Assembly: GCA_965112735.1 (NCBI GenBank)
Contig: OZ218951.1
Coordinates: forward strand, 2,728,001 to 2,792,000
Reading direction: 5' to 3'
Origin: Phaeosaccion multiseriatum
Lineage: Eukaryota > Ochrophyta, other classes
DNA: 64,000 bases
Below are positions 14,750-33,586 of the stretch, piece after piece. Every line of letters starts with the position of its first letter. The stretch's first letter is position 1. The position numbers and the translations under genes are program-made. The notes under the pieces are model-generated. The model was not told where the DNA came from and did not search any database. It saw only the letters and a list, made by a program, of their open reading frames with translations.

Positions 14750-16658
14750 TCACCTTCCTCGCTGTCCTCCCTTGCTCCTGCCCGAGGCTACAACGGTGCT
14801 CGCGCTACTCGCCTCTCTTTGTGACGGTTGCTGCTGCTGCCGCTGCGACGCCTCTGCCTGTCTCCTGCTGTTGCTGCTGCCGGTGCTGCCTCCACCCTCC
14901 CGTCCGTCCGTGCCAGCGTTCTTCTTTGCATCATGGTACTTTGCCACGACCTTGTCTCGGGCTGGGGCGGAGGTAGCGCTGGTGCTCTTGGGCGAGGAGG
15001 GTGGCAGCGGCTTCTTGCTCTCCCTGCTGCCTCCCCGCCCCGCTGAGACAGCGCTTCTCGCAGAGGAGGACTCCCGTTCATGACGAGACGTGGAGCCAGG
15101 GGAAGGGGAAGCGCCGCCGCCGTCGTCTACTGACCCACCCTCGCGCTTTCCTCCTCCTGGTTTGCACAAGTTGAGCAGTTCAGAGACGGCGGCCGAGCTC
15201 CCGGATCGTTCCACCATGGACCGGATGTAGTCTTCGTCCTTTGAATTGACGTCCATAAAGTCGAAACTGTCGTCCGAGTAGTACTGATCATCCCCGATAC
15301 TGCTCTTGCGTCGGGACTTCCTCTTGTTCTTCTTCTCCCGCCCTCCGCTGGTTCCGTGGCCGGACTCGCCTTGACTGTCCACCTGGTTGGCGTCGTCTTC
15401 CTCCTCCGCCTCCTCCTCGTCGTCGTCGTCGTCATCGTCGTCACTCGGCGGTGCTATGCCGCTAAACCTCCGCATAATCCTCTCCTGCACGCCGCCGTTC
15501 TTGTCTATGAGCGGGGCTGAGTTGTCCAAGCCGCTGGCCGCGGGTGGCTCCCATTCGATGGCAGCAGGATTGGCGACTGCCTCGGGCTCTATGAGACCGA
15601 GCAGTACCTTGAGATTCTCAGACATGTTCATTTCGCTCAAAGTACCCCCCATGGCAAACTCTTCGTCGTACGCATCGTCCTCATCGTCTTCATCACTCTC
15701 GCCATCCGACCAATACTGAGGATCGTTCACGGCGTTGCTGGCCTCTCGTTCCACCTTTAACCCCTTCCCTACCGGCTTGACTACAATCGCCCCTTCCGCC
15801 GCCCTCACACTACCTGCACGCTCTAGCCCCCGACCAACTTCTGCGCGGAGCTTCTCAGTCATGGTAGGCTGCTTGGGCATATCCTCGCTGTCCTCCGGTT
15901 GTTGCCTCGCCCCGCTTCTTTCTCCACCTCCTCCTTTCTGGAGATTATGCTTGTCCAACATGACGTCCTTTGCTTGGGCAATGGCGTCACTGTGCTCCAG
16001 TCCTGCGAGCGAGGGCGCTACCCAGTCCTGTAGCCACCAAAACCAGCCCCACCCAGAGAGTCCAAATACAAGCAAACCCCGCACAGACAGCGTCCAGATT
16101 CAGAATCAGCCAGCAGCTCGCTCAGGGTGGAAGATAATGGATGAAGACACACGATACCACACTCACCCCACCCAACCACTCACCGTATCCGCGGTCTCTG
16201 CCTTTTTGGCCTCGATTTCTGCCTCACTGGCTCCAAGAATTGCCAGAATGTCACTGGAGAAGTTCATGTTTGACATGTCAATCTCGTAGTCCTCATCGGC
16301 GTCGCTATCGTCTGGCCAAGCACGGGGGAGACAAGCCACGGGACGGAGGAGGGTCAGGCAACACTATCGTTTCCCCAAGTGCAGGGGGGGGAGAGACATG
16401 CCACGAGAATAAGGATGGCCAGGCAACGAAAGGTTCATGTCGCATCGATGGGAGACGCGCAGCAGGAGAGAGGCGGTGCAGTTCCCGGAAGGGTGCCTCT
16501 CCACTCCATCCTGCCTAGGCCCTACCTGCCCCACAAGCAATGTAGTCGTAGGTGTCGTCGCCGCTGCTGTCTCCATCGCTGTATTCGCCTTCGCTTCCCC
16601 CACTCCCCTCCTGGTCCGAGGCCTCCTCCCGGTTCTCGTGCTCCTCTCTCGTCTTCAT
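14750..16658 (-). CDS. Acidic, intrinsically disordered protein of unknown function
   Basis: Three exons read on the minus strand (16658-16526, 16311-16184, 16027-14750) join in phase to give 512 aa. I do not recognise a family. The N-terminal half has several acidic stretches, each followed by a short Tyr/Phe-Asp and Met-containing segment: DDTYDYIA, DEDYEIDMSNMNFSSDILAI, DDAYDEEFAMG...SEMNMSENLKVLL, and SDDSFDFMDVNSKDEDYI. A run of eight Asp (about residue 310) precedes a basic KKNKRKSRRKSS patch that could be a nuclear localisation signal. The last 150 residues are Ser/Gly/Gln-rich. The start at 16658 is the ATG just ahead of the first acidic stretch; upstream sequence in this frame looks unconstrained. 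The divergent partner is the hydrolase at 17293. Confidence 0.6.
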
Positions 16659-17292
16659 GTTTTTATCTCCCAATGTATGGAGACAGAACCGCAACCTCCT
16701 CCTTCTACTCGGCCAGTCGTAGCACCAGAGCTCTCGTCTTGCTGCTGCTGTGTTCAACTCTCTCTCACTCCTGGGTGACGACCTCCTTCAAGCCACGTAC
16801 GTGCTGTGCGAGAGCAATCCTCACCATCCAAGGGACAAATGGGGAACAGGTTATATAACTCAACAGCTTCCCTTCGCTGCTCTGCGCCTGCACTTCCGAT
16901 GCGAATAAGGAATGAGCTCTTTTAGTGCTGGGTGTGTCTTGCTGGCCTGTCTTGTCAGCCTTGCTCGGCGGAAATATGCCGGATTAATTTCGCGTTGTTC
17001 AATTTGTGAGCGTTTCACAAGAAAGTGGGCCGCCTGCCCCCCCAAGTGCGCACAGCATAAGTCAACCAAAAATATTTTCTGACATCGGCCCGCCACCTTT
17101 CTTGGCTTGTTCTTCTCGCCCCTTGCTCTCACGCCTTAACATCGCAGAAGGGGAAGCGTCACGCACCGCAGAAACAGTACGCAGAATCAGGAGACGGGAC
17201 CAAGGAAAACCAGTCGTGAGGCGCGAGTCGAGGAGCTCTCCAAAACAAAGATTTGGCGGGCCATAAGCGCCGAAGCGCGAAGCGTGTGCGTG
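16659..17292. promoter_or_regulatory. Divergent promoter region
   Basis: This 634-bp gap separates the start of the acidic-protein gene (-) from the start of the hydrolase gene (+). It is less repetitive than most intergenic DNA here and includes an AT-richer patch (about 16965-17085). No specific motif could be assigned. Confidence 0.4.
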
Positions 17293-20200
17293 ATGGATCG
17301 GCGGCGAGGAGGACGGAGGCGGCTGGCAAATGCAGGCGCAATCTACCTGTTTTATAGTATGGTGTCGGTAGTGAGCGGCTTCCATATGGTGGCGCAATCG
17401 ACGGCGGGAGCGCAGAAGGCGAGGGGCCAGAGGGTGGCATGGGGAGGGGACAGAGGTCCGAGCAGCCGGGATGCTCAATCAAGGACGGCGCTGATGATGA
17501 GTGCGGGTGCAGCAAGGGCAGCGGCAGGAGCTGTAGATGTTGCAGTGGGTGACCCCCCCTCGACAGCGACAGCGACAGCGACGTCTTCGTCGGTGTCATC
17601 ATTTTCCGAGTTTGGGAAGATGCCTTGGAAGCCGGAGGGATACGAGAGCTGGCAATGGGACGGACATAAGATTAACTACGCTGTTACTGGTCAGGAAGGT
17701 GAGGAGGACAAGCAGAGCCCGTAGAGCCTAGCTCAAGGACGGGGTGCAAGAGGCGAACATTTTCATTTCATGCCCTCCGTGTCACCCTCTCTTCCTTGTG
17801 TCTCCTTCCGACGTACATCCATGTATGCGCCCCACACCCAGGCAAGCCCGCCATCCTTCTTGTGCACGGCTTCGGTGCGAGTGCCTTCCACTGGCGCTAC
17901 AACATGCCCGCCTTGGCGCAGGCTGGGTACAGGGTGTACGCAATGGACCTGCTGGGCTTTGGGCTGAGCGACAAGGTACAGACGTAATCTTATGGGAGAG
18001 GTGCGGAGGCGGGCTGGTACTCCTCCTTTGACTGTATTCGAGGCCGGTTGAGTGCAGGTGGAGAGGCGCCAATTGCCTCTCGAGATGGCAGACCCCAGAA
18101 TCTCATTACTTTATTCTCTCACTTTCTAACTCTCTTGTCTCTCTTTTCTCCCTTTCCCTCCCTCTCTTGCTCCCCATATACCCCCCCGCAGCCCCTCGTT
18201 GAATACACCGCTGACGTCTGGAGAGACCAAGCCGTGGCCTTCATCAACGAGGTGGTGCAGGAGCCCGTGGTCATCGCAGGCAACTCCCTAGGAGGCTACA
18301 CGGCTCTGGCAGCGGCGTCTGAGCTTACGGACAAGGTCAAGGGGTGTGTGCTCATCAACGCTGCGGGGAGATTCGACAACCCGGAAGGTACACAAAGCTG
18401 AGCCGAGGGGGAGGAGGGATGTGGTTGGTTATGGCTGTAAGAGGAGCAAGAGCTACTGGTGGAAGGGAGGAGGGAGTTGCCACAGCGAGGAGATGGGGGG
18501 GGATGATTGAAGCACAGCACGGAGAGGGGGGGGGGAGGAGATGCCACTTGGAGATACACCCTTCGCACCATCCCGACCAATCTGCTCTCCGTTGCTTTCT
18601 TCTCTCCCTCTCTGCCTCTCTGTTATATCCTGTTTGTGTGTTACACATCACTCTGTGCCTACGCTGTGGTGCTCTGCCCCCCCTCCCCCTCCTCACCTCC
18701 ACAGCGGATGCTGAGGCGGCGGCCCTGGCCGAGACCGGGACTGGTCGAATCGCGATGCTGGCGAACATCAAGGAGTGGGCGACTAAGACAGCCATCAAGG
18801 CCTCTTTCTACTACACCAAGCAGCCTCTGCGAATCAAGCAGGTATCAAGGAGAGAGAAGAAGGAGGGAGGGAGAGAAGGAGTGAGGCAGAGAGAGAGAGG
18901 CAGAGAGAGAGAGACAGATAGAGCGAGAGCGGAGAGAGAGGGATAGAGCGAGAGCGAAGAGAGGGGGGGCGACCGGGATCTAGGGCAGTACGGTTGGGCC
19001 GTGATGGTGGTGTGGTGTGGTGTGATCCCTGATAGGTCTTGTCTCTCTCTCTTGGTTGCATCCACCACCTCTCACTGTGCCCGTCTGTCCCTCTACCCCT
19101 CCTCCCTCTCTCCCTCCCTCCCTCCCTCCCTCCCTCCCACCCACCCACCCACCCATCCTCCCTCCCCTCCCCTCCCTTCCTCCCTTCCTCCTTCCCTCCC
19201 TCCCTCCCTCCCTCCCTCCCTCTCTCCCTCCCTCCCTCTCTCCCTCCCTCCCTCCCTCCCTCCCTCCCTCCCTCCCTCCCCTCCTCTCTCCTCCTGCTCT
19301 CCAGGTACTGAGGCAAGTGTACTCGGTCAATCCCGACAATGTGGACGACGAGCTCGTGGAGAGCATTCGCCTCCCGGCAGAAAACCCAGACGCACCAGAG
19401 GTGAGTTAAGTCTTGTTCTGACTGAAGTAACCATCAAGTGGGAGCGATAAGTAAGAGTAAGGATCAAGTGGAATAAGAAGGATGTCGAAGGATATACGTG
19501 GGGGGCGATGCACGTGGCTGAGAACGAGGAATAATGTAGAGGGTGATTGCTGTACACTGAACGGGAAACTGAAACTGAAAGCCCCTCCCCCTACCTCGCT
19601 CCCTGCGCCCTTTCTTGTCTGTCTCTGTGCCGTGCAGGTGTTCTTCCGTGTGATTAGGAGGAGTGGCAAGCTTCTCGCCACCTTCAACGACCTTCTCAAA
19701 CCCATGACCGAGACGCCCATTCTGCTGCTGTGGGGCCAGAAGGACCCGTGGATCCAGCCGATAACGGCCGACAAAATTGAGCAGATCCACCCCCAGCGAC
19801 TCACCACACGGGTCAAGCTCGATGCAGGGCACTGTCCGCATGGTGAGAGGGAGGGGGAGGGGGAGGGGGAGGAGGAGAGAGGGAGGCAGGGGGATGGGGG
19901 TAAGGAGAGGGAGGGGGGTGTCAGGCCGGGAGAGACTGGGTGGGTGGAGAGAGGGAATGCAGGGGGAGGGGGAGAGAGTAGGGAGGGGCGGGGGGGGGGC
20001 GGGGAAGAGGTGCAGAGAGGGAGGGAAAGATACAAGACAAGAGAGAGGAGGAGAGTTCAACAGCTTCAAGCTCGCATGACAAAGCTCTCTCCTGGGCTCT
20101 CACAACACATACACCCCCCCCCCCTCTCTTTCTGTCTTATGCCTCCTTTGATTTGTTGGTTGTTCGGGCGTCCCCCTCTGTTGGTGATGGTGCGTCGCCT

Positions 20201-20693
20201 TCTGTTGAGCAGACGAGGACCCAGAGGAGTGCAACAGGTTAGTCGGGGGAAGTCAAGAGGGGGGGGAGAGACAGGCGGGAAAGATACAGAGAGATGGGGA
20301 GAGAGTGTGTGTGGGATGGGAGAGAAGAGAAAGAGGGAGAGAGAGTGAAAAGAGGTGTCTGTGTAGAGAGAGAGAGTGTGTATGGTAGGGGAGAAGAGAA
20401 AGAGGGGGAGAGTGTGTGGTAAGAGAGAAAAAGAGACGAAGAGATAGTCTGTGGTAGGGAGGAAGAGAGTTGTGTGGAAGGGGAGTAGAGTGAAAGACAC
20501 ACTCACACACACACAGAGAGAGAGAGAAAAAGAGAGAGCGTTTCCCTTTAAAGCCCATCCTCTCGAAGACGTCACTGGACTCTCACACACACATTGTGGC
20601 CCCATTCTTCCTCCCCTTCCTTTCTTTTCTTCCCTTCTCGTGCCTCCCCGCAGCGCCTTCGTGGATTGGATGAAGAAGATTCGCTACGCTTAG
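17293..20693 (+). CDS. Plastid-targeted alpha/beta hydrolase (pheophytinase/dephytylase-like)
   Basis: Eight exons (17293-17698, 17842-17975, 18192-18387, 18705-18841, 19305-19400, 19638-19842, 20213-20237, 20654-20693) join in phase to 412 aa. A hydrophobic signal peptide (IYLFYSMVSVVSG) followed by Phe and a Ser/Ala-rich stretch suits a heterokont plastid leader. The alpha/beta hydrolase fold starts near residue 112. The oxyanion loop is LLVHGFGAS (143-149) and the nucleophile elbow GNSLGG (Ser212). The likely acid is Asp359 in LWGQKDPW and the base His388 in LDAGHCPH, so the triad looks complete. GNSLGGY plus the plastid leader resembles the pheophytinase/chlorophyll dephytylase group, but substrate assignment is inference. 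Exon 7 is only 25 nt. Introns carry CCCT and GA repeats. Confidence 0.85.
19090..19290 (+). repeat. (CCCT)n tract in hydrolase intron 4
   Basis: Tandem CCCT/CCTC tetramers with a short CCCA interruption near 19137-19155 fill most of the intron up to the acceptor at 19304. The acceptor's polypyrimidine tract is thus embedded in the repeat. Confidence 0.95.
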
Positions 20694-22250
20694 TCGACTT
20701 ACATGGTCTTGGAGGGATGAAAATGCCTCTCTCATTTACTTTCTTTACTACTACAGGCAGAAAATTAATTTTGAAATTAAAATTTGTTAACAAAAAGAAG
20801 CGACTGGATGCGAGCCCGATTTTGCTTGACTTCGCGTGGCTCAACTTCTTCTCCTCGTGGCCTCACGCCGCCTTGTCAGGACCAGGCAGGCAGGCAGTCA
20901 TCTGTGCGAGTAAATGGATGCATGGGTGCGTCCGAGCGTGCGTTGCGAAAGAGGTCGGGTTCCCATGCGAGACCTCCAACGAATAAGTACTCAAATGAAC
21001 AACAAGGGGGCTCATGATGTACGAACTCAAGCATTGGTGTTTAGCCGAACAATGGGGGGCATTGAAGGGGAGCTGACCCCCCGCTACGGCAAGAAGGAAA
21101 GGCTGACCAGGGGGCACTGCGGGTGAAGGCGTGTGTGTGTATATGTGTGTACTCTGGTGGACTGGCTGTCTGAGCAACTGCTGGTGGCGCGAAGTGCGTT
21201 CTACAGCGAGGAGAGAGGGAGAAAACCTGCGACTCGTTGCCAGCCAAAGGCGCCGTCCAGCGAGATAGAGACGACACAGAGGCCTCAAGACCATATACAT
21301 ATCTTCAAGTTTTATTACATTTTTCGAAGAGGTTCTTGGCACGCAACTGTCTCCCTGTCGCCATCCTAATGCGCCTTCTCGCCCCTTACTACTTACTATT
21401 CTCTGCTGCTACCTTTTCTACTACCAGTACCACTGCCCTTCCCGCCCCCTCCTCTCTCGATTTTGCTTCGCTATCGTGCGTCATCTTCTGAAATCGCCCC
21501 GCAAGCATCTCTGCCACTCCTCACGACGCGCAGCGGGCCCCGCCAAGAAGGGTTTAGCAGCACCCAGGGAGAGGAAGAAGAAAAATGGAACCAGCAGCCA
21601 CCATTGCTTGAAGAAGACGGGTCCGGCAGCAGTAGCAGAGGGTGGTCCGCTTCTTGTTGCCGTGTCGTCCGTCTTGCTGCCCGCCTGACCGACGATGCTC
21701 TCCGTAGCCTCATGGCCTAGCCGTGATTCTACTGGGGGAGGTTGCCCCCATCCGTCTTCCTCTTGTCGGGGCCCATCTCCTGACCGCGACGATTGCGACG
21801 TATTATCCCATATCCCTTGGCCGCCTGATGCTGTGTGGCGGCAGGCCACGATGGGAACGTTCTTTTTCCAATAGTTAGTCTCTCTTCTTCTCAATGGATT
21901 GTCCTGTCCTCAGTGGTCGCGTGAAAAATGAAAGTGAGATCGATGTCCTGCTGCTGCTTCTCTGGCTCTCGGCGTATCCATTGTTGCTGCGAGAGGTTCC
22001 CTAGGACGTCACGGACCTATCGTTGAGCCCGATAGGCAGATATCCGATATCCAGATTGTGCTAGGAGGGAGGTTCTCGTCTCCCCCGGAAGAACATGGTG
22101 CGCCGTTGTGTTGTATTAAGGGGAAAAAACCCATCTCGAAAACCACCGTTACTTTTAGGGGAGTAAAAATAATAATCCCGTTACAGAAAGGAAACGGGGT
22201 TCCTCATAGAGTAAGAGTACAGTCTAAAAAAACATGCGGGGGAGATAGAA
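20694..22250. other. Intergenic region, nothing coding recognised
   Basis: About 1.5 kb between the hydrolase and the first GPCR-like gene. It is moderate in composition, not dominated by repeats, and has several short frames without family similarity (for example around 21460-21720). It may hold a small unrecognised or decayed gene, but nothing can be supported. Confidence 0.35.
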
Positions 22251-22331
22251 AGAGTTACAGGCTTGTGCGAAGTGCTGGCATCCCACCTTCTCCGACATAT
22301 GCTTACATGACCGAGGCTACCAGGCTGTCAG

Positions 22332-27484
<5,153 letters not shown>

Positions 27485-27849
27485 TGAACAGGGTGAGGAG
27501 ACGAGGAGGAGGAGGAGGAGGAGGAGGACATCATGGCAACTTGAGAAGGAACCAGGTATAGAAAGAAGAGATTAATCCATTGATATTGAACGTACTATAG
27601 CGTGTGTACATAAATATTTTTAGAGGTTCAGTACTCGCCTGAAAAAGGGGACATTACTTTTGCCCAATTGTGCGGGTGAGGATGTGGTGGTACATGTTTC
27701 AGGAGTCACAGATGATGGAAGGTGACATGACAACGAAACTCTCGCAAGAGTAAAGCGAACATGGCCCCGGATGCAGAAAGAGTTACAGCTGGTGCAGAGT
27801 GCTACCATCCCCACTATAGCTTGCATGACCGAGGCTACCAAGCTGTCAG
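27485..27849. other. Spacer between the two GPCR-like genes
   Basis: It contains a GAG triplet block (about 27505-27528) in the 3' flank of copy 1, then about 200 bp without a counterpart elsewhere in the window. From about 27779 it carries the upstream block shared with copy 1. It must contain the copy 1 terminator and the copy 2 promoter. Confidence 0.5.
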
Positions 27850-28551
27850 ATGGTCTTCCATCTATCATTCTCTCTGCCAAAGACTTTGGCTCAGGTGTCT
27901 CTCTCTCGCGGCTCCGCTCCGCTCCTGCGAGTCGCCTTCGCCGCTCTTCACATTGGGGTCTTCGTATCGGCAGCAGCACCAGTGGTGAGTAACAGCAGTG
28001 CCGTGTATACCAGCGCGGGAGGAAACCTCACGGTGGAGGCGTGGCATGCTCACCACCCCGTCAATATAAGCTGGAGCTTCTCAGAGCTTAGCACGGCCGC
28101 ACCGGGAGACTACATTGCTGTGTACTATGATAAGTACGAAACCACACACTGGATACCACAGTTTAACAGTTCTAGCAGTAGCAGCAGTAGCAGCAGCAGC
28201 AGCAGCAGTAGTAGTAGCAGCGCCAGCTACGTGCCCTATTCGTGGTTCAGTACGGCAAGCTCGTGGATAGAGTACGAAAACGAAACCTCCTTCAGCTGGT
28301 GCGATGTGGAAGCCTTTCAGGGGGGGCAGTACTCCAGCCCCTTCTACAATGACAGCGTGGAAGCGCAGTCCACGCTCGACGTGAACACACCTTTCGACGC
28401 CACCAACTACTCGACCTGGTTCTACACCAACACCCTTGGACAGGATGAGAGCTCGGCTAGCATCACAGCAGCAAGCACAAGCGGGAGCGCATCTGTGATA
28501 CTGGCAGACGTTGGCGTTTTCCAAGTTTGTATATTCCCCCCCGTTGATGGC

Positions 28552-28602
<51 letters not shown>

Positions 28603-29436
28603 TGCACAGTTCCAAGAGAGTGTGTGGCCATCCACGTGTACCAGCCCCCATACGACATCTTCGTTCTGGAAACAACGAGTATTGTCGACGTGGCCATCTT
28701 TCGCCTCAGCATTGTATCCTTCGACACCGGGATCTACGATTGGATAGGTAAGATGTTACCCCTTTTTCTCACGAAGCTCCGCACGGCAGGCACACAGCGA
28801 CAGTTGGCCATTTCCAATTCCTTTCGTCACTCCTTTTGTTGTATGTTCCTGTGGCGCACAAGCTTCTTTCTCTCTCTGTGTGTGTATGTTCGTGTGTCTC
28901 TCTCTCACTCTCAACTACTTGACCTCATGATCCCCCTCTCCATCCATCTTTGTCGCTCCCTCTCTCTCACGATTATATACAAAAGAATTCGGGGAGGGAG
29001 TGGACCCCTCAACCACTATAGAAGAGGCCCGGGGGTTTGCTCTAAGCACCTTTGGCGCTACATTCATATGTTGGTTCTACATCGGGCAAGCTTTCAGGGT
29101 GTTTGGGAATCAGGAGCCGTGGTTGTGCTCTCAAGCCTCGGACGACATTGCCACTCTCACATCCGAGGCGGCGGATGATGCTTATCAGGTGAGCAAAATA
29201 CGAAACATTGAATGGGAAAGGGAAAAAGGGAGAGGGGAGGGGTGAGACAGAGACAGACGGGTGTAGGTAACGGTAGATATATGGATGGATTTGGATTGAC
29301 CGATAGATTGACAGATAGATACGAAGAGATAGATAGGTAGATAGATAGAAAGATAGATGGATAGATAGATAGAGAGATAGAGAGATGATAGAGAGACAGA
29401 TGAAAAATAGAAAGATGGATAGATAGATAGATAGAT

Positions 29437-29468
<32 letters not shown>

Positions 29469-29485
29469 TATATATACATAGATAC

Positions 29486-29527
<42 letters not shown>

Positions 29528-32500
29528 TGGAGCGTCTTATTGTACTGGGCTGCAAGAGGCTCGCGTGCTTACCCCCACACGCATCACGCTCTTGCCCGCT
29601 TGCTTCAGTGGGGCTCCACGTCCTTCTACCTCGGGATGGGTGGAGCCATCACGTCTGTCTATGGCCCCGACGACGGATTGGAGGTACGTAAGAGGGAATA
29701 CATACACACACATACACACACGCATATATACACACACGTACACACGAACACAGGTGCGCGTGCACACACAGAGAGACAAACACACGCGCATATACACACA
29801 CACAACGACACACACGCACATGCGAGATTGGAAATTAAGCTCATAGGTTCTGAGAGTCTGATTCCCCTCTCCCGGCCCCGCTCGCTGTCGATCTCACGCT
29901 CTCCCCCTATCCCCCCTCCTCTTCTCTCTTCTCTCTCTTCTCTTTCTGTGTACGCTTTCCCAAAACAGTACACACATATGTCCCGAACGTACTCGTGCGG
30001 CATTCACACGAATGTTTCCGAGTCGGCCTTGTCCGCAACAGATGCCATGTCCGTCGATGTCGCACCCGAGCTGGGAGGGGATGAGAATTGCGTCATTCCT
30101 AACGATGGCAACGGTATCACACTGGTGAGTGAGTGACTGAGTGACTGAGTGAGTGAGTGAGTGAGCGAGTAAGCGAGTGAGTGAGTGAGTGAGTGAGTGA
30201 GTGAATGAGTGAGTGAGTATGTTAGTGAACGAGTGAGTGAGTGAGTGAGTGAGTGAGGGAGCGAGGGAGGGAGGAAGTGTAAGAGTGGGTGAGTGGGTGC
30301 GTGGGTTAGTGAGTGAGTGAGTGAGTGAGTGAGTGAGTGAGTGAGTGAGTGAGTGAGTGAGTGAGTGAGTGAGTGAGTGAGTGAGTGAGTGAGTGAGTGA
30401 GTGGGGGAGTGAGTGAGTGAGTGAGTGAGTGAGTGAGTGAGTGGGGGGTGAGTGAGTGAGTAGCTGAGTGGGCGGGTGAATGAGTATGTGGGTGAGTGAG
30501 TGGGTGAGTGAGTCATTGAGTAAGTGAATTAGTGAGTGAGGTGAAGGAGTGAGTTAGTGAGTTAGTGAGTGGGTGAGTGAGTAAGTGAGTGAGTGCGTGT
30601 AAGAGTGAGTGAGAGGGTGAGTGAGTGAGAGGGTGAGTGAGTGAGGAAATGAGTGGGTGGGTGAATGAGTGAGTGAGTGGGTGAGTGAGTGAGGAAATGA
30701 GTGGGTAGGTGAATGAGTGAGTGAGTGAGTGGGTGGGCGTGGAGGTGGGTGAGTGAGTGAATGCGTGGCGAATGAATGAATGAGTGAGTGAGTGAGTGAG
30801 TGAGTTAGTGAGTGAGTGAGTGAGTGAGTGAGTGAGTGAGTGAATTAGTGAATTAGTGAGTGAGGTGAGGGAGTGAGTTACTGAGGTGAGATTTTGAGTG
30901 AGTGAGTGAGTGGGTGGGTGGTTGCGTGCGTGCGTGCCCTGCAACTGTCCCCTGATCTTATGGTCTCTTTTGCCCTCTTGCCTCCCTCACACGCACTCGC
31001 CCACACTCCCGCACTGGTTCAGGACATTTCAACCGTGGAAAGAGTCTTTCCTGTCTTTCCCGGCATCAACGCCGCAGTGCGCTTCCTCGGCAAGACGGAG
31101 AGCATGAAGGCAAACGAGACGACAGCGAGCATCACCGTGCCCATTGCTGGGGACTATTCTGTAACCGTGGCGCTAGGGACGGGGTCTGTGATCACCAGCC
31201 GCACAGTCGAGGTGAGAAGCGCACACTCACCACAGCTACATTTTCTCGCCCTTTCTCTGTCCCTCTCTCCCCCTCTCTCTCTCCCTCCCTCTCCCTCTCC
31301 CTCTCTATCCCCCCCCTCCCCCTCCCTCTATCTCCCCCCTCCCTCTCTCTCTCTCACACACATACACACACTCTCTACTTTTGTCTCCGGTAGGTCTCCG
31401 CGGGAGAGGCATATGGGCCGAGCTGTGGAGTATCGGGAAGCGTACCCCAATCTATGGAGTCGGGCTCGTCTCACATCATAACTGTGAATACCAGGGACCT
31501 CTACGGTAACGAGGTGAGGAGGAAAGCTAACTCACATACTCACTCACTCACCCACTCAACTCACTCGCTCACGCATTCACCCACGCATTCACCCACTCAC
31601 TCACTCCGTCACTCACCCACTCACTCAACTCACTCGCTCACTCACTCACTCAATCACTCACTCACTCACTCACTCACTCACTCACTCATGTCGAGCATGT
31701 ATGTGTATGCACCTCCTTTCCGCCCTGCGTCTGTGCGGTGCAAGGGCTCCACTCGTTGGATGGACCACCGCAACGATTACCCAGTGCTGGTCCCTCCGTC
31801 CCTCCCTCCGTCCCTCCCTCCCTCCCTCCCTCTCCCTCTCCATGCCTCCATATTAGCTAGCAGCTTGGCCTTTACAGCCCTATGGCTCCTTCCCTCACTC
31901 CCTCACCCACCCTCCCTCCCATCGCTTTTTCTCTCCCTCCCCTCCCCTTCCCTCCTATCCTCCTCCCCCTATGCATGTTTACAATAGGTAACATCTGGTG
32001 ACGTCACTTTCATCGCCACTGTCTTCGGGCCTGAAGTCACGAGTAGCAGCTTTGCCAATGTCACCCATACGGGGGATGGAGTGTACGAAGTGAACGCCAC
32101 CTTTGGCGGGAAAGGTTCCCAGGTATGGGAAGGAAGGGAACAGGGGCGCACTCATATTCAGACTACCCACTCCTTCCCCCCTCTCCTCCGTCCGTCCGTT
32201 ACCGCCCTCGGTAGTCCATATGGGCATTTTCTTCGATATCGACTACACAGAGTACTCACCCCCAAGAAAAACTCTCCCCTTTGCTGCTATGCACTCGTTT
32301 CCTTCCAACGACCGTTCTCCCTTTCTGCTCTCCCCTTTGCCCTCCCCTCCCCTCCCCTCCCCCCTCAGTACCTCCGTATCACTCTGGACTCACTCGGTGT
32401 GCCCGGCTCCCCCTTCGAGACAGCGATGATCGAGCTGCCCGAGTGCTCCCCCACTCATTGGATCGGGACCGTGTCAGACTGCTCGGCCTTACTAAGAAGA

Positions 32501-33552
32501 GATGCCACTTTCGTTTGGAGAAGTGATGCTCTGTGTGAAGATGGGCTGTCGCTACCGTCCAACGAAGTGCTTTCTTGTGACGCGGTAAGAAAAGGAAGCC
32601 CCATTCATCGTTTCCCCGTTCGGTTCTTCGCCATCTTATCATTTGATATCCTCCTCGGTCCTCTGTCTCTCTCTGTCTCTCCCTCTCCCTCTCTCCCTCT
32701 CTCTCTCTCTGTCCTCCCTCTCTCTCTGTTCTCTCTCTCCCTCTCTCTCTCCCTATCTCTCCCTTCCTCTCTCTCTCTCTCTCCGCTCTCTCCTCTCTCT
32801 CTCTCTTTCTCTCTCTTTCTCTCATTCTCCGTCTCTCCCTCTCTCTCCCTCTCGGTCTCTCTCCCACTCTCTCCCTCCTCTCTCTCTCTGACACACGCAC
32901 ACTCCTCTCTCATATGCCCCCTCTCCTGCCCTCCACTGCTCTCTTGTACCTCGCTTTTGTGACTTTTAACACTCCAGGTACACTGGGACTCGTACATGGG
33001 CATCGTGATCGCCTTGTTCTGCTGCTTGTCTATGTTGTACGGGGTGGTGCTGCTGGGCATCATGTGGCAGAACAGGTGAGAGAGAGAGAGAGGGAAGGGG
33101 GGGGGGGGAGGGAGAGAGAGGGAGAGACAGGGAGAGAGAGGCAGACACAGAGAGAGAAAGCAGTCCAAGGGCCCATGAATCCCCTTTGATGATCTTTTCC
33201 GAAGGACTTGGGCCCAAACCGCTCAAGGCCAACGCGTTTGTAGTGCGTCTTCTCACATCGCTCTATGATAGTGCTACGGAGCACTCTTAAATGGAAAGTG
33301 ACACTCCTACATTCATATTCGAGCACACCTACATTCATATTCCTTGACATAGTCCGTTGATGCTCTGCCACTGACGCATCTCTCACCGCCGATGACACTC
33401 CTCTCTCTCCCTCTCTCCCTCCCTCTCTCTCTCTTCCTCTCTCTCTCGTCTCTCCCTCTCCCTCTCGTCTCTCCCCCCACCCCTCTCTCCCTCTCCCTCC
33501 CTTCCTCCCTCCCTTCCTCCCTCCCTCCCTCCCTCCCTCCCTCTCCTCCTCT

Positions 33553-33586
<34 letters not shown>

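Noticed and set aside
30004-30944. Long minus-strand frames rich in Thr-His-Ser-Leu
   Set aside because: Products of the (GTGA)n intron repeat in GPCR copy 2, not genes.
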